The notes: a model not told the origin generated them from the letters alone. DNA of 30,375 nt from Litorivicinus sp965656605 (GCA_965656605.1 CBFHLC010000023.1:1-30375), one strand, 5' to 3'. Positions 8,405-16,320 are shown, counted from the first letter of the stretch. Program-made: numbers and translations.

Positions 8405-9655
8405 CTAGTGCAGATTCGGTTGGGCGCCTTGGCCCTTTTCATCGATCATCCGGCCCGTGCGGAATCGATCTAAACGGTACTCAGTCGCCACCGGGTGAGA
8501 CTGTCCGGTCGCCAGTAAGTGAGCAAAACACCAACCGCTGGCTGGGGTGGCTTTAAAGCCGCCATAACACCACCCACCGTTAAAGAACAAACCCGGGCGC
8601 TCGGTCGCATCAATAAACGGCGAGCCGTCCATCGACATGTCCATCACGCCGCCCCACATGCGTAGCAAGCGAGCCCGCCCTAGCATGGGCATCAGCGCCA
8701 TGCCGCCTTCGCAGACGTCTTCGACCACCGGCAGGTTTCCACGGCTGGCATAGCTGTTGTAGCCATCAATATCACCGCCAAACACCAAACCACCCTTGTC
8801 TGATTGGCTTAGATAAAAGTGGCCCGCGCCAAAGGTAATGACGCCCGGGATCACGGGTTTTAAGCCTTCACTCACAAAGGCCTGCAACACGTGGCTCTCG
8901 ATCGGCAGATCGATGCCTGCTTTTTGCATGACGTGACTGCTGTGACCCGCGACCGCGACGCCGACCTTGTTAGCACCGATGTAGCCACGATTAGTCTCGA
9001 CACCGACCACCGCTCCGTTCTCGAATCGGAAGTTCTCGACTTCGCAGTTTTGAATGATGTCCACGCCTAGCTGGTCTGCAGCGCGGGCATAGCCCCAGGC
9101 CACCGCATCGTGCCGGACGGTGCCGCCACGCTTTTGCAAGATCCCACCGCGAATCGGGAAGCGTGCGTTATCAAAATTCAGAAAGGGGTACATGTCTTTG
9201 ACCGCATCGGCCTCTAACATTTCTGAGTCCGTGCCGTGCATACGCATGGCGTTGGCGCGGCGTCGATAGGCGTCGCGCTGGGCATCGGAGTGGTACAGGT
9301 TCAAAACGCCTCGCTGCGAGACCATGGCGTTGAAGTTGATGTCTTGCTCCAAGCCCTCCCAGAGCTTGAGTGACAGCTCGTAGAAAGGCTGATTGCCATC
9401 TAACAGATAATTCGAGCGGATGATCGTGGTGTTCCGGCCAACATTACCGCCGCCTATCCAGCCTTTCTCCAACACGGCGATATTTTTCACGCCATGGTTT
9501 TTGGCTAAATAGTAAGCGGTCGCCAAGCCATGCCCGCCACCACCTACGATGATGACATCGTATTTTGGCTTGGGTGCTGGGTCGCGCCATAGTGGCTTCC
9601 AGCCTTTGTGGCCGGTTAAGGCTTCTTTGATGACCTTAAATCCAGAGAATCCCAT
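8405..9655 (-). CDS. soxB: Sarcosine oxidase beta subunit
   Basis: This 416-residue member of the DAO flavoprotein family forms the first gene of the sox operon. YDVIIVGGGGHGLATAYYLA (about 32-51) is the FAD-binding Rossmann motif, followed by VLEKGWIGGGNVGRNTTIIRS. His182 in GGTVRHDAVAW is near the position where family members attach FMN covalently to histidine, which I infer from position only. The end carries NGGWCYGGFKATPASGW, the usual C-terminal FAD/active-site segment. The ATG is preceded by ACGAGAG. The stop is 8 bases before soxD. Transcription should start in the 9656-9809 region shared with the divergent oxidoreductase. Confidence 0.95.
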   Translation of the reverse strand: MGFSGFKVIKEALTGHKGWKPLWRDPAPKPKYDVIIVGGGGHGLATAYYLAKNHGVKNIAVLEKGWIGGGNVGRNTTIIRSNYLLDGNQPFYELSLKLWEGLEQDINFNAMVSQRGVLNLYHSDAQRDAYRRRANAMRMHGTDSEMLEADAVKDMYPFLNFDNARFPIRGGILQKRGGTVRHDAVAWGYARAADQLGVDIIQNCEVENFRFENGAVVGVETNRGYIGANKVGVAVAGHSSHVMQKAGIDLPIESHVLQAFVSEGLKPVIPGVITFGAGHFYLSQSDKGGLVFGGDIDGYNSYASRGNLPVVEDVCEGGMALMPMLGRARLLRMWGGVMDMSMDGSPFIDATERPGLFFNGGWCYGGFKATPASGWCFAHLLATGQSHPVATEYRLDRFRTGRMIDEKGQGAQPNLH

Positions 9656-9809
9656 GATTCGCTCTCGTTATTTTGATGGCTCAACACTACCCCTGCATCC
9701 GAATGCGCAACTCGTCAAAAAAGACAAATATTTGACCAAATGAGACAACTTATTTTGTCCCTTGCCACCTAGTCTGTTTGGGTCAAATAACAACCAGAGG
9801 GCGCCTCCC
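9656..9809. promoter_or_regulatory. Divergent control region between soxB and an FAD oxidoreductase gene, with inverted repeats
   Basis: The 154 bases between two divergent starts are AT-rich and dense in dyads built on GTCAAA and GACAA. They include GTCAAA (9714-9719) with TTTGAC (9731-9736), TATTTGAC (9729-9736) with GTCAAATA (9782-9789), and GACAA (9744-9748) with TTGTC (9755-9759). These look like operator sites for one or more regulators acting on both genes. In Pseudomonas the AraC-type regulators GbdR and SouR control betaine and sarcosine genes. No regulator gene is in this window, and I could not match these repeats to a known site. No clear -35/-10 pair was found. Confidence 0.55.
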
Positions 9810-11141
9810 ATGGCAGCACGTTTTCTAATTATTGGAGCCGGCATTCACGGCTTATCGACCGCCTACCACCTGGCCTGCCAGTTGCGTGAGAGCGGCCGCG
9901 GTACTGGCTCAGACATTTTGGTCATCGACAAAGATGACGTCGCAGCCGGTGCATCTGGCATCGCCTGTGGCGTCGTTCGTAACAACTACTACCAGCCGGC
10001 CATGCGCGAATTAATGGCGCATAGCGTGGATGTATGGGAAGAGCACTCAGAAAAGCTGCACTATCATGCGGTGGGCTACATGCAGATCAGCCCCGAAGTC
10101 ATGCACGAGGACGTGGCCAGCATCGCAAGTCAGCAAAAAGATATTGGCTACGAAAGCACCTTTATTGAAGGCGAAGCCGACTGCACCGCTTACATGAAGC
10201 AATACTTCAGCGATTGGCAAGCACGCGAGATTACCTCGGTGTTACACGAGAAGCCCGGCGGATACGCCAACAACTCGTTGGCTATGAACGCACTGGCGAA
10301 AATGGCGCAGGACGAAGGCGTCACATTGCAGGGCAACACCACCGTCACTGGCTTCAAACGCGATGCCTCGGGTGCCGTGACTGCAGCCGAAACCAGCCGT
10401 GGTGACATCCCCTGCGAGCAGCTAGTCATTGGCGCAGGCCCCTGGGCCAAGCAGTTCTGGGACATGCTAGAACTGCCCAAGACGGTCGATATCAAAGGGA
10501 CTGATGGCAGCATCCACACCGATGTCGATATGTGGATCTACTGGTCCTTGCAAGAAGGCACCTTGGGTGTCGAGCCTGACTTCCTGAAGACCGACTCCGG
10601 CGACATGCCTCCAGTAATCCACGTCGACAGCACGGCCGAGTTGTTCTCGACCAGCACTGGCAAGTCGATCACTCAAGACATGTGGGGCATCTATTACAAA
10701 CCAGACTTCCACTTCGGTGGTGTCCAAGGCGGTGCGGCTCCCTTCCCGATCACTCGCGACCCTAACGAAGTGGCCGTCGACCCGTACGGGCCTAAGTCAC
10801 CCGAGTTCATTGTAGGAGCCGAATTCGCCGAGATGTGGGTCTCTGCATTGGCCCACTGCCAGAAGCGTTTTGAGGGCAAAGTGCCGATGTTCAAGAAAGA
10901 GCCCTCAGGCGGTATCGGCGCCTTTACGCCGGACAGCTTCCCTGTGTTTGACCGGTTCTGCGATAACGTTATGTTCCTGGCAGACTCAAACCACGGCTAC
11001 AAAATGCTGGGTGTCGGCAAGCTGGTGGCCGAGGAATTACTTAGCGGTGAGCGCACTGAGTTGCTCAAGCCCTTCCGCTTCTCGCGGTACGCTGAAGGGG
11101 ATCTGCACCCCACCTCAAATAGCCCCTTCCCCTGGAGCTAA
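9810..11141 (+). CDS. DAO-family FAD-dependent oxidoreductase, probably amine/amino-acid demethylating
   Basis: The ATG at 9810 has AGAGG (9796-9800) upstream and gives 443 residues starting directly before the FAD motif. A TTG 48 bases earlier is unsupported. Residues 4-22 (RFLIIGAGIHGLSTAYHLA) form the Rossmann motif. VIDKDDVAAGASGIACGVVR follows, and the C-terminal part has GGIGAFTPDSFPVFDRF and DSNHGYKMLGVGKLVA. This is the glycine oxidase/sarcosine oxidase beta-like fold, with no GcvT domain and no visible partner subunit. Being divergent from soxBDAG across a shared control region suggests a related substrate such as an N-methylated glycine or betaine derivative. That is inference. A strong terminator ends it 12 bases after the stop. 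Confidence 0.8.
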   Translation: MAARFLIIGAGIHGLSTAYHLACQLRESGRGTGSDILVIDKDDVAAGASGIACGVVRNNYYQPAMRELMAHSVDVWEEHSEKLHYHAVGYMQISPEVMHEDVASIASQQKDIGYESTFIEGEADCTAYMKQYFSDWQAREITSVLHEKPGGYANNSLAMNALAKMAQDEGVTLQGNTTVTGFKRDASGAVTAAETSRGDIPCEQLVIGAGPWAKQFWDMLELPKTVDIKGTDGSIHTDVDMWIYWSLQEGTLGVEPDFLKTDSGDMPPVIHVDSTAELFSTSTGKSITQDMWGIYYKPDFHFGGVQGGAAPFPITRDPNEVAVDPYGPKSPEFIVGAEFAEMWVSALAHCQKRFEGKVPMFKKEPSGGIGAFTPDSFPVFDRFCDNVMFLADSNHGYKMLGVGKLVAEELLSGERTELLKPFRFSRYAEGDLHPTSNSPFPWS

Positions 11142-11152
11142 GTCATACCCCT

Positions 11153-11190
11153 CCTCACTACACCCACGGTGTAGTGAGGGTTTTCGTTTG
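11153..11190 (+). terminator. Rho-independent terminator of the FAD oxidoreductase gene
   Basis: CCTCACTACACC (11153-11164) and GGTGTAGTGAGG (11168-11179) form a perfect 12-base stem with a CAC loop. GTTTTCGTTTG follows. The stem begins 12 bases after the TAA at 11139-11141. The symmetrical stem could also stop transcription from the other strand, but the T-rich side faces right. Confidence 0.92.
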
Positions 11191-11221
11191 AAGTCCGAGG
11201 CTGCGCCCTCACTCATGGTTC

Positions 11222-12595
11222 ATGATGCTAAAAAACGACTTCGCCGCGCGATTGCCTGCCCTGAGCTCCGCTTGCCTGCCACAACCCGCCGAACAACCCA
11301 GCTGGATCTACTTCAATACTCAGCTGGCCAACGATCTGGACATTACTCAATCCGACGACTGGCTTGATGCCCTCTCCGGCGGTACGCCCCCGCCAGCTAG
11401 CCAACCCATTGCGGCGGCGTATTCAGGCCATCAATTCGGCCAATTCAACCCAGGATTGGGCGATGGCCGAGCCCATCTGCTAGGCGAGATTGAGACCCCC
11501 ACGGGGCTAATTGATCTAGCGTTAAAAGGCTCCGGACGCACCCCCTATTCCCGAGCCGGCGATGGACGCGCCAGCCTGGGCCCAATGCTTCGCGAGGTTC
11601 TAATCAGCGAGCACTTGCACGCTCTGGGCATCCCGACTACCCGGTCATTAAGCGTCACTGCCACCGGCGAGACCGTCTGGCGGCAACAACCCGAGCCCGG
11701 TGCCGTACTGGCCCGAACCGCGGCCAGCCACATTCGCGTTGGCAGCTTTGAGCATCTGGCCGCACGGCAACAGCACGAAGATCTGAAGCAGCTGTATCGC
11801 TACACCTGCGAGCGTCATTACCCCGAGATTGATCCAGATGACCACATGGCCTTTTTGGCAGCTGTGTGCGAGCGGCAGGCCGCCCTGATCGCCCAATGGA
11901 TGTCGGTCGGTTTTGTGCACGGCGTTATGAATACCGACAACATGACGCTGTCGGGCGAGAGTATCGACTTTGGCCCCTGCGCATTTATGGACGGTTACGA
12001 TCCGAATACCGTGTTCAGCTCGATCGACCGCAATGGGCGTTATCGCTACATTCATCAGCCCTCGATTGCCCAGTGGAACCTCACTCGCCTAGCCGAGACC
12101 CTGCTGCCTTTGATGCAGGGCGAAATAAAAGACAATGCAGAATTAGCCAAGGCGGTACTCAATCGTTTTCCGGCGATCTATCAAGACCGCGTCGATCACC
12201 TGATCGATCAGAAGCTGGGAACTCAGGATGAAGGTTTGCGCCAGGACTTTTTACAACTACTCCAGGACAACAAAGCCGACTGGACCTTGGCGTTTTATCG
12301 GTTGAGCGAGCCTCAGGACTGGCTATCCTTGTTTACAGATCAGATCACGGCCCAGCAATGGCACGAGCGATGGAGCGCTGCCACCCCACACGAAAATCGG
12401 CCTAATCCTGCCGTGATTGCACGCAATCACTTGGTCGATCAAGCACTCAAAGACGCTCAGGGCGGTGATATGCGAGCCTTCAACACACTGCTCGCTGAAT
12501 TAACCCAGCCGCATACCCCCAGCCCGCGCCCTCAGGCGCACCAACCTGCCGATGCCAGCTTTGCGGCCGGTTTCCAGACCTTTTGCGGGACTTAG
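11222..12595 (+). CDS. selO: SelO-family protein adenylyltransferase (YdiU)
   Basis: The 457-residue pseudokinase-fold enzyme would transfer AMP from ATP to Ser, Thr or Tyr of target proteins. In E. coli SelO helps protect against oxidative stress. Visible motifs are SGHQFGQFNPGLGDGRA, ALKGSGRTPYSRAGDGR (the nucleotide-contacting Lys/Arg region), HGVMNTDNM (catalytic loop) and IDFGPCAFMDGYDP (metal-binding DFG). It ends FCGT, so a Cys occupies the third-from-last position. Many bacterial homologues carry Cys there and animal SelO carries selenocysteine. The length is a little below the 478 of E. coli. Two tandem ATGs (11222, 11225) open it and no clear ribosome-binding site is seen, so the start is uncertain by one codon. 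Its stop overlaps the next gene tail to tail by 4 bases. Confidence 0.93.
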   Translation: MMLKNDFAARLPALSSACLPQPAEQPSWIYFNTQLANDLDITQSDDWLDALSGGTPPPASQPIAAAYSGHQFGQFNPGLGDGRAHLLGEIETPTGLIDLALKGSGRTPYSRAGDGRASLGPMLREVLISEHLHALGIPTTRSLSVTATGETVWRQQPEPGAVLARTAASHIRVGSFEHLAARQQHEDLKQLYRYTCERHYPEIDPDDHMAFLAAVCERQAALIAQWMSVGFVHGVMNTDNMTLSGESIDFGPCAFMDGYDPNTVFSSIDRNGRYRYIHQPSIAQWNLTRLAETLLPLMQGEIKDNAELAKAVLNRFPAIYQDRVDHLIDQKLGTQDEGLRQDFLQLLQDNKADWTLAFYRLSEPQDWLSLFTDQITAQQWHERWSAATPHENRPNPAVIARNHLVDQALKDAQGGDMRAFNTLLAELTQPHTPSPRPQAHQPADASFAAGFQTFCGT

Positions 12596-13329
12596 TTGTG
12601 GGCCTGACCCAACTCGAGCGAGCCAAACCAGTCTAAGAATCGAGACACATCGTCACCCTTAAATATGGCACCGTGCTGAGGGCACAGCATCTCAATATCC
12701 ATGGCGCGTACTTGCTCAATCCATTGATCACGAGCCACATTCGAGGGCATCCAACGCTGATGGAACCCCTTCATGTACTGGGTGTGTGAGTCAAAGTCGG
12801 TGACAAACAAATCGGTTTGATCATCTGGCAACAAGGCCGCCCCCACATCCCCTGAAAACAGGATCTTTGATTTGGGGTCGTACAGGTGCAAATTGCCGCT
12901 GGAATGCAGGTAGTGTGCAGGTATTACCTGTAACAAGTGACCTGCCAAATCAATCTGCCCACCCTCATCAGGAATCGGAACCATGTTTTCCTGAGTGCAG
13001 CCAAAGTGAGTGATGAACCCCGTCCACAGCCACGGCACATGGATACGCGCCTCGGGACAAACCGACAGCCATAATGCCAACGAGGACAAAATGTCAGGGT
13101 CTTGGTGCGAACCGAAAATCGCATCGATTTGATCAATCGAGACAAACTCGCTGATACCGTTGACGACCTCGGGAAAGATCTCGGTACCACCGGGGTCCAT
13201 CAACAATCCCCGTCCTTTGTGAACAATCAAATACTCATTGGTATCAATCACATAGTCCGGTTTGTCGGGATCCCGCCCAAGTACGATGTATTGGTAGTCC
13301 TGGGTTTGAAATAACACCTCGGCTTTCAT
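12592..13329 (-). CDS. Metallo-beta-lactamase-fold protein resembling oxygen-binding di-iron (ODP) proteins
   Basis: The 245-residue protein has the FprA/ODP-like arrangement of metal ligands in a single MBL domain. His75, Asp77 and Asp79 lie in SHQDPD, His142 in LHSSGN, Asp161 in FSGDVGAAL and His219 in CPQHG. It has no flavodoxin or rubredoxin domain, so it is not a complete flavodiiron reductase. Standalone ODP proteins of Treponema bind O2 at a di-iron centre and signal to chemotaxis proteins. The same role is suggested here because the gene overlaps by 4 bases the upstream chemoreceptor-like gene. Alternatives are a zinc hydrolase or a peroxide/NO-handling enzyme. No signal peptide is seen, so it should be cytoplasmic. 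The MBL/ODP assignment is fairly firm, and the sensing role is inference. Confidence 0.78.
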   Translation of the reverse strand: MKAEVLFQTQDYQYIVLGRDPDKPDYVIDTNEYLIVHKGRGLLMDPGGTEIFPEVVNGISEFVSIDQIDAIFGSHQDPDILSSLALWLSVCPEARIHVPWLWTGFITHFGCTQENMVPIPDEGGQIDLAGHLLQVIPAHYLHSSGNLHLYDPKSKILFSGDVGAALLPDDQTDLFVTDFDSHTQYMKGFHQRWMPSNVARDQWIEQVRAMDIEMLCPQHGAIFKGDDVSRFLDWFGSLELGQAHN

Positions 13330-13937
13330 GAGGTTTGCTCCAATTCATTCATCTGTTTGCTGGCAAAACTTGCGATATCGCGGATTCGCTCAGCCGCGCT
13401 TTGCATCTCGCGGGCCAAGTGATCAAAGGGTTGCTGGTCATCGGTACTGGCGCTGATGCGTTCGGACTCAATCAAAATCCCGACGGTCACGTAGTTGACC
13501 ACTCGAAGCGAGCGCTCCATATCGTCGATGATCATGATCAGCTTGCCGGTCATACGTGGCATTTTGCGTTGTAGGTGATGCAGCTGTGTACGCTTTTCAA
13601 TCAAGGCCCAGCGCACTGGAGGATGGCGATCCCCCGTCTGTTCCAAAACGCGAATTAAGTCCTTCAGCAAAGCCACATCGGCCGCCAGACGAGTCCAGTC
13701 GTGCGTTAGTGCACGCACGTCCTCAACGGTATGACGCAAGTCCCCGGCAATGCTTTGGATCTCTTGGGTCATTACGCTGAATACCGATCCGGCCTGACCC
13801 AACTGTGCCGAGCTGACCTTGGCGTTTAACGAGACCAAAGAGATTTCATGCGCCAGCACCAGCAGACGCGCTAGATGATGGCGGATCCCCAACGAAACCC
13901 GCAGCATGTCATGTGTATTTTGAGAGGCAGGGTGCAT
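13326..13937 (-). CDS. Small soluble chemoreceptor-signalling-like helical protein
   Basis: This 203-residue, almost all-helical protein has no transmembrane segment and no HAMP or PAS domain. Residues 31-68 (starting EISLVSLNAKVSSAQLG, then FSVMTQEIQSIAGDL) resemble the tip of the MCP cytoplasmic hairpin, whose consensus is roughly LNAAIEAARAGE...FAVVAxEIR. A second, weaker copy may lie at about 148-186 (NYVTVGILIESERIS, then FDHLAREMQSAAERI). A region of about 80 residues with heptad-like hydrophobics joins them. It is first in a two-gene operon with the ODP-like protein. The likely role is a partner passing the metal-site signal to a coupling protein or kinase, or a helical scaffold. No che gene is in the window. 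Function is unproven. Confidence 0.6.
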   Translation of the reverse strand: MHPASQNTHDMLRVSLGIRHHLARLLVLAHEISLVSLNAKVSSAQLGQAGSVFSVMTQEIQSIAGDLRHTVEDVRALTHDWTRLAADVALLKDLIRVLEQTGDRHPPVRWALIEKRTQLHHLQRKMPRMTGKLIMIIDDMERSLRVVNYVTVGILIESERISASTDDQQPFDHLAREMQSAAERIRDIASFASKQMNELEQTS

Positions 13938-14016
13938 AGCCGTTCCATCCGTGGTGACACCGTGAAGTGTCCAACGACAAGCCTTGCGAGAAAAACTTAA
14001 TCCGTCTAGTTGTGAA

Positions 14017-14901
14017 CTAGGACCTAGTACGAGTCAGCGCTCGGGTCCATAGCGCCCCGATCATCGCCAAGGCCATACCCGGTAGCGCCCACCATCCCAC
14101 GCTCTCACCGGCGACCGGCCAGGCGATCAGTGCAGCCAAAGCCGGCACCATGAACATGATTCCACTGACCTGGGACAGGCTACCGCTGCGAACCATGCGA
14201 AACATCAGCATGATGCCAATCACCGAGTTGCCCAGCACTAAGTAGGTGACAGAGGCATAAAATGCCGGCTGATTTGACCAAGTGAAGCCTTCCCAGAATC
14301 CAGCCAAAGGTACACTCAACGCCGCTGCAAATACGTATTGAACCCAGGCGCCCATGATGGGGTGGACACCTAATTTGCGCTGCTTTTCGATGACTTGACC
14401 CAATGACAGTCCGACCACCGCCAAAAAGCCCAGCAGCGAGCCGAGCAATACGCCAGTATCGCCGTCCATTTGCAGACCAATCACCCAAGCGGCACCCGCC
14501 AGGCCTAATGCCAGACTTGACCACAATGCGAGGGATGGCATTTCACGCTTGAATAGTGCGCCGGCCAAAATAATCAAAACCGGCTGAGATGCAGCAAACA
14601 GGCCCATCACGTTAGCACTGGCGCCTAACTTCAAACCGATATAAACACTGCCAAAGTGACCCATCTGCAAGATCAGGCCAATGCCCATCAAGGCTTTAAT
14701 CGACGTCCAATTAGGCAGTTTGATGCGTAGCATTAACACAATAGGCGTGAGCGCCAGGACCGTAAATGCAAAACGATAGGCCAGCAGATTGATCGGCGTG
14801 GTGTACTCCAGCGCAACTTTGGCGACCGAATACCCAGCACTCCAAAAGCCCAAAAACAACCAAGGCACCCAGTGATCAAAACTACGCATAGCGAGACTCA
14901 T
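14017..14901 (-). CDS. EamA/DMT-family inner-membrane transporter
   Basis: The protein has about ten hydrophobic segments in the two-repeat pattern of the drug/metabolite transporter superfamily. The first half begins WLFLGFWSAGYSVAKVALEYTTPINLLAYRF and the second repeat has GAWVQYVFAAALSVPL. The substrate cannot be read from sequence and is commonly an amino acid or other small metabolite being exported. I chose the ATG at 14901 (294 residues). An ATG at 14889 fits equally well, and a TTG at 14946 directly after the upstream nuclease stop would add 15 residues. It lies downstream of the nuclease and tcdA, probably in the same transcript. Confidence 0.82.
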   Translation of the reverse strand: MSLAMRSFDHWVPWLFLGFWSAGYSVAKVALEYTTPINLLAYRFAFTVLALTPIVLMLRIKLPNWTSIKALMGIGLILQMGHFGSVYIGLKLGASANVMGLFAASQPVLIILAGALFKREMPSLALWSSLALGLAGAAWVIGLQMDGDTGVLLGSLLGFLAVVGLSLGQVIEKQRKLGVHPIMGAWVQYVFAAALSVPLAGFWEGFTWSNQPAFYASVTYLVLGNSVIGIMLMFRMVRSGSLSQVSGIMFMVPALAALIAWPVAGESVGWWALPGMALAMIGALWTRALTRTRS

Positions 14902-14946
14902 ATAATTTGAGGGGCGCAGATTAGGTAGTTCTGCTGCATTGAGCAA

Positions 14947-15447
14947 TTAGCGATTTTGACGACGCCAATCCCAAGGGGGCGTGAAGGATCCTTGCCATAG
15001 TCCCCGCCGGGCTGCTTTGGCTTGAGTTTCAGCATCCACCTGTTGCTTAGTGAACCGTCGGTAGGCCATGGCATGGCCTTGCAACACCATCTGATGATTC
15101 AAATGAATGTTGCCTGCGAAACAATCACTGACCCAGCGCCCGTAACGGTCAACATCGCGACGAATGCACCGAATCCTTTGGCCCTGGGTCATCGCACGCA
15201 ATGCATCCCGCGCCACATCACCACAACGATAGGACTGGGCTTGCGCGTCGGTACAGCGCTGACGAGATTCCGGGGCATCGATACCGAACAGACGAATCTT
15301 TTTGCCCTGCAGGCGCAGTGAATCCCCGTCCGTGACCGTGGCGATGCCACTGACCTCTGCGGCTTGAGCCTGCGCTATATCTAGCAGCCCCGTGCGCTCA
15401 ATCGCCAATCCGACGAGCAAAGCCCCGAGTACCGCGAACTTCTTCAT
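14947..15447 (-). CDS. Exported thermonuclease-like (SNase) protein
   Basis: Starting at the ATG that overlaps the tcdA stop codon by 4 bases, the protein is 166 residues. Residues 1-30 look like a signal peptide (MKKFAVLGALLVGLAI, then AQAQAAE). The staphylococcal-nuclease core follows: VTDGDSLRL (38-46), IRLFGIDAPE (51-60) and RDVDRYGRWV (97-106). These supply the Asp, Arg and Glu expected for calcium-dependent phosphodiester cleavage. A Trp-rich tail ends it. It would cut DNA or RNA in the periplasm or outside the cell, perhaps for nutrient salvage. An upstream in-frame extension of 29 codons inside tcdA is rejected because the signal peptide and overlap define the start. Confidence 0.88.
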   Translation of the reverse strand: MKKFAVLGALLVGLAIERTGLLDIAQAQAAEVSGIATVTDGDSLRLQGKKIRLFGIDAPESRQRCTDAQAQSYRCGDVARDALRAMTQGQRIRCIRRDVDRYGRWVSDCFAGNIHLNHQMVLQGHAMAYRRFTKQQVDAETQAKAARRGLWQGSFTPPWDWRRQNR

Positions 15448-16199
15448 TTCAATAACGACCCTAAAGCGCCGGCACTGAGCTGCATGGCAAAGGCGGCCGT
15501 GACCGGCATCATCGCCCCCAGACCGCCACCACAATCCAAGCCTGCCACGCTACCTTGAACACGCTGATTAGAGACGCCTCCGTCGGGTGTGGGGAATCTA
15601 GGTTGCTCACTAGAGAACACACAATTTACCGCCATTTTTTTAGGCGCCGCAGGCCAACCCAGCTGGCGCAGATCGCGCCTGAGTCGAGCCAACAGCGGGT
15701 CTTGAATGGTACGCGCCAGATCCGCCGTCTGAATCTGGGTCGGGTCGATCTGCCCACCTGCTGCACCACTGACCCAAATAGGAATACGCTGACGCTTGGC
15801 GTGCACCACCATGGCCAGCTTGGCTTTAATCGCATCGCACGCATCGATAATGACGTCACATTGAGTCAGGTGCTGCTCAACATTGGCCGGCGTTACAAAA
15901 TCTAGAATCGCGCGAACCTGACAGTCGGGATTGATGGCCTGAATCCGCTCGGCAATCACATCGGCTTTGTTGCGTCCGTAGTTGCCCATCATCGCGGGCA
16001 GTTGGCGGTTGGTGTTCGACACACACAAATCGTCCAAGTCGATTAAATCAATCTGACCCACGCCCGAGCGCGCCAACGCTTCGGCGACCCAACTGCCCAC
16101 GCCACCAATGCCCGCCACCGTGGCGTGACTGTTGGCGAAGCGTTGCAAACCGTGGGTTCCATAACACCGAGCGACCCCGGCAAATCGTTCTAAATCCAT
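15444..16199 (-). CDS. tcdA: tRNA threonylcarbamoyladenosine dehydratase (CsdL)
   Basis: This 251-residue E1/ThiF-fold enzyme cyclises N6-threonylcarbamoyladenosine at tRNA position 37 to ct6A using ATP. The sequence starts RFAGVARCYGTHGLQRFANSH. The nucleotide-binding GIGGVGSWVAEALARSG lies at about 30-46, followed by DLDDLCVSNTNRQLPA and DVIIDACDAIKAK. The hydrophobic GLGAMMPVTAAFAM at the C-terminus is usual for the family. The length is slightly under the E. coli 268. It heads a minus-strand group with the nuclease and DMT transporter and diverges from the Bax-inhibitor-like gene. Confidence 0.93.
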   Translation of the reverse strand: MDLERFAGVARCYGTHGLQRFANSHATVAGIGGVGSWVAEALARSGVGQIDLIDLDDLCVSNTNRQLPAMMGNYGRNKADVIAERIQAINPDCQVRAILDFVTPANVEQHLTQCDVIIDACDAIKAKLAMVVHAKRQRIPIWVSGAAGGQIDPTQIQTADLARTIQDPLLARLRRDLRQLGWPAAPKKMAVNCVFSSEQPRFPTPDGGVSNQRVQGSVAGLDCGGGLGAMMPVTAAFAMQLSAGALGSLLK

Positions 16200-16320
16200 G
16201 ATGTCAGTCTAACGGCTTTGATAGCGCTTTAGGGCCCAATGAGTTAGGGTTTTGTTTGAACTTTTTGGGCTCGACCCCACTCTAACCATTAGTCGGAATT
16301 CAATAGGAGAAAACGACACA
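16200..16320. promoter_or_regulatory. Divergent promoter region, tcdA and Bax-inhibitor-like gene
   Basis: This 121-base gap separates two divergent starts. AGGAGA (16305-16310) ahead of the rightward gene is a strong ribosome-binding site and fixes the ATG at 16321 over the frame's upstream TTG-type openings. TTGAAC at about 16256 could be a -35 element, but no good -10 follows at normal spacing. Confidence 0.5.

Noticed and set aside
9762..9809. Upstream extension of the DAO-family oxidoreductase from a TTG
   Set aside because: The added 16 residues precede the FAD motif without homology-like features, overlap the dyad-rich control region, and the ATG at 9810 has a better ribosome-binding site.
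12592..13329. Complete flavodiiron NO/O2 reductase
   Set aside because: The MBL-like metal site is present, but the flavodoxin domain that reduces it is missing and the protein ends after the MBL domain.
14006..14020. Hairpin CTAGTT/AACTAG at the end of the DMT transporter gene as a terminator
   Set aside because: The stem is only six AT-rich pairs, overlaps the stop codon and is not followed directly by a T run on the minus strand.
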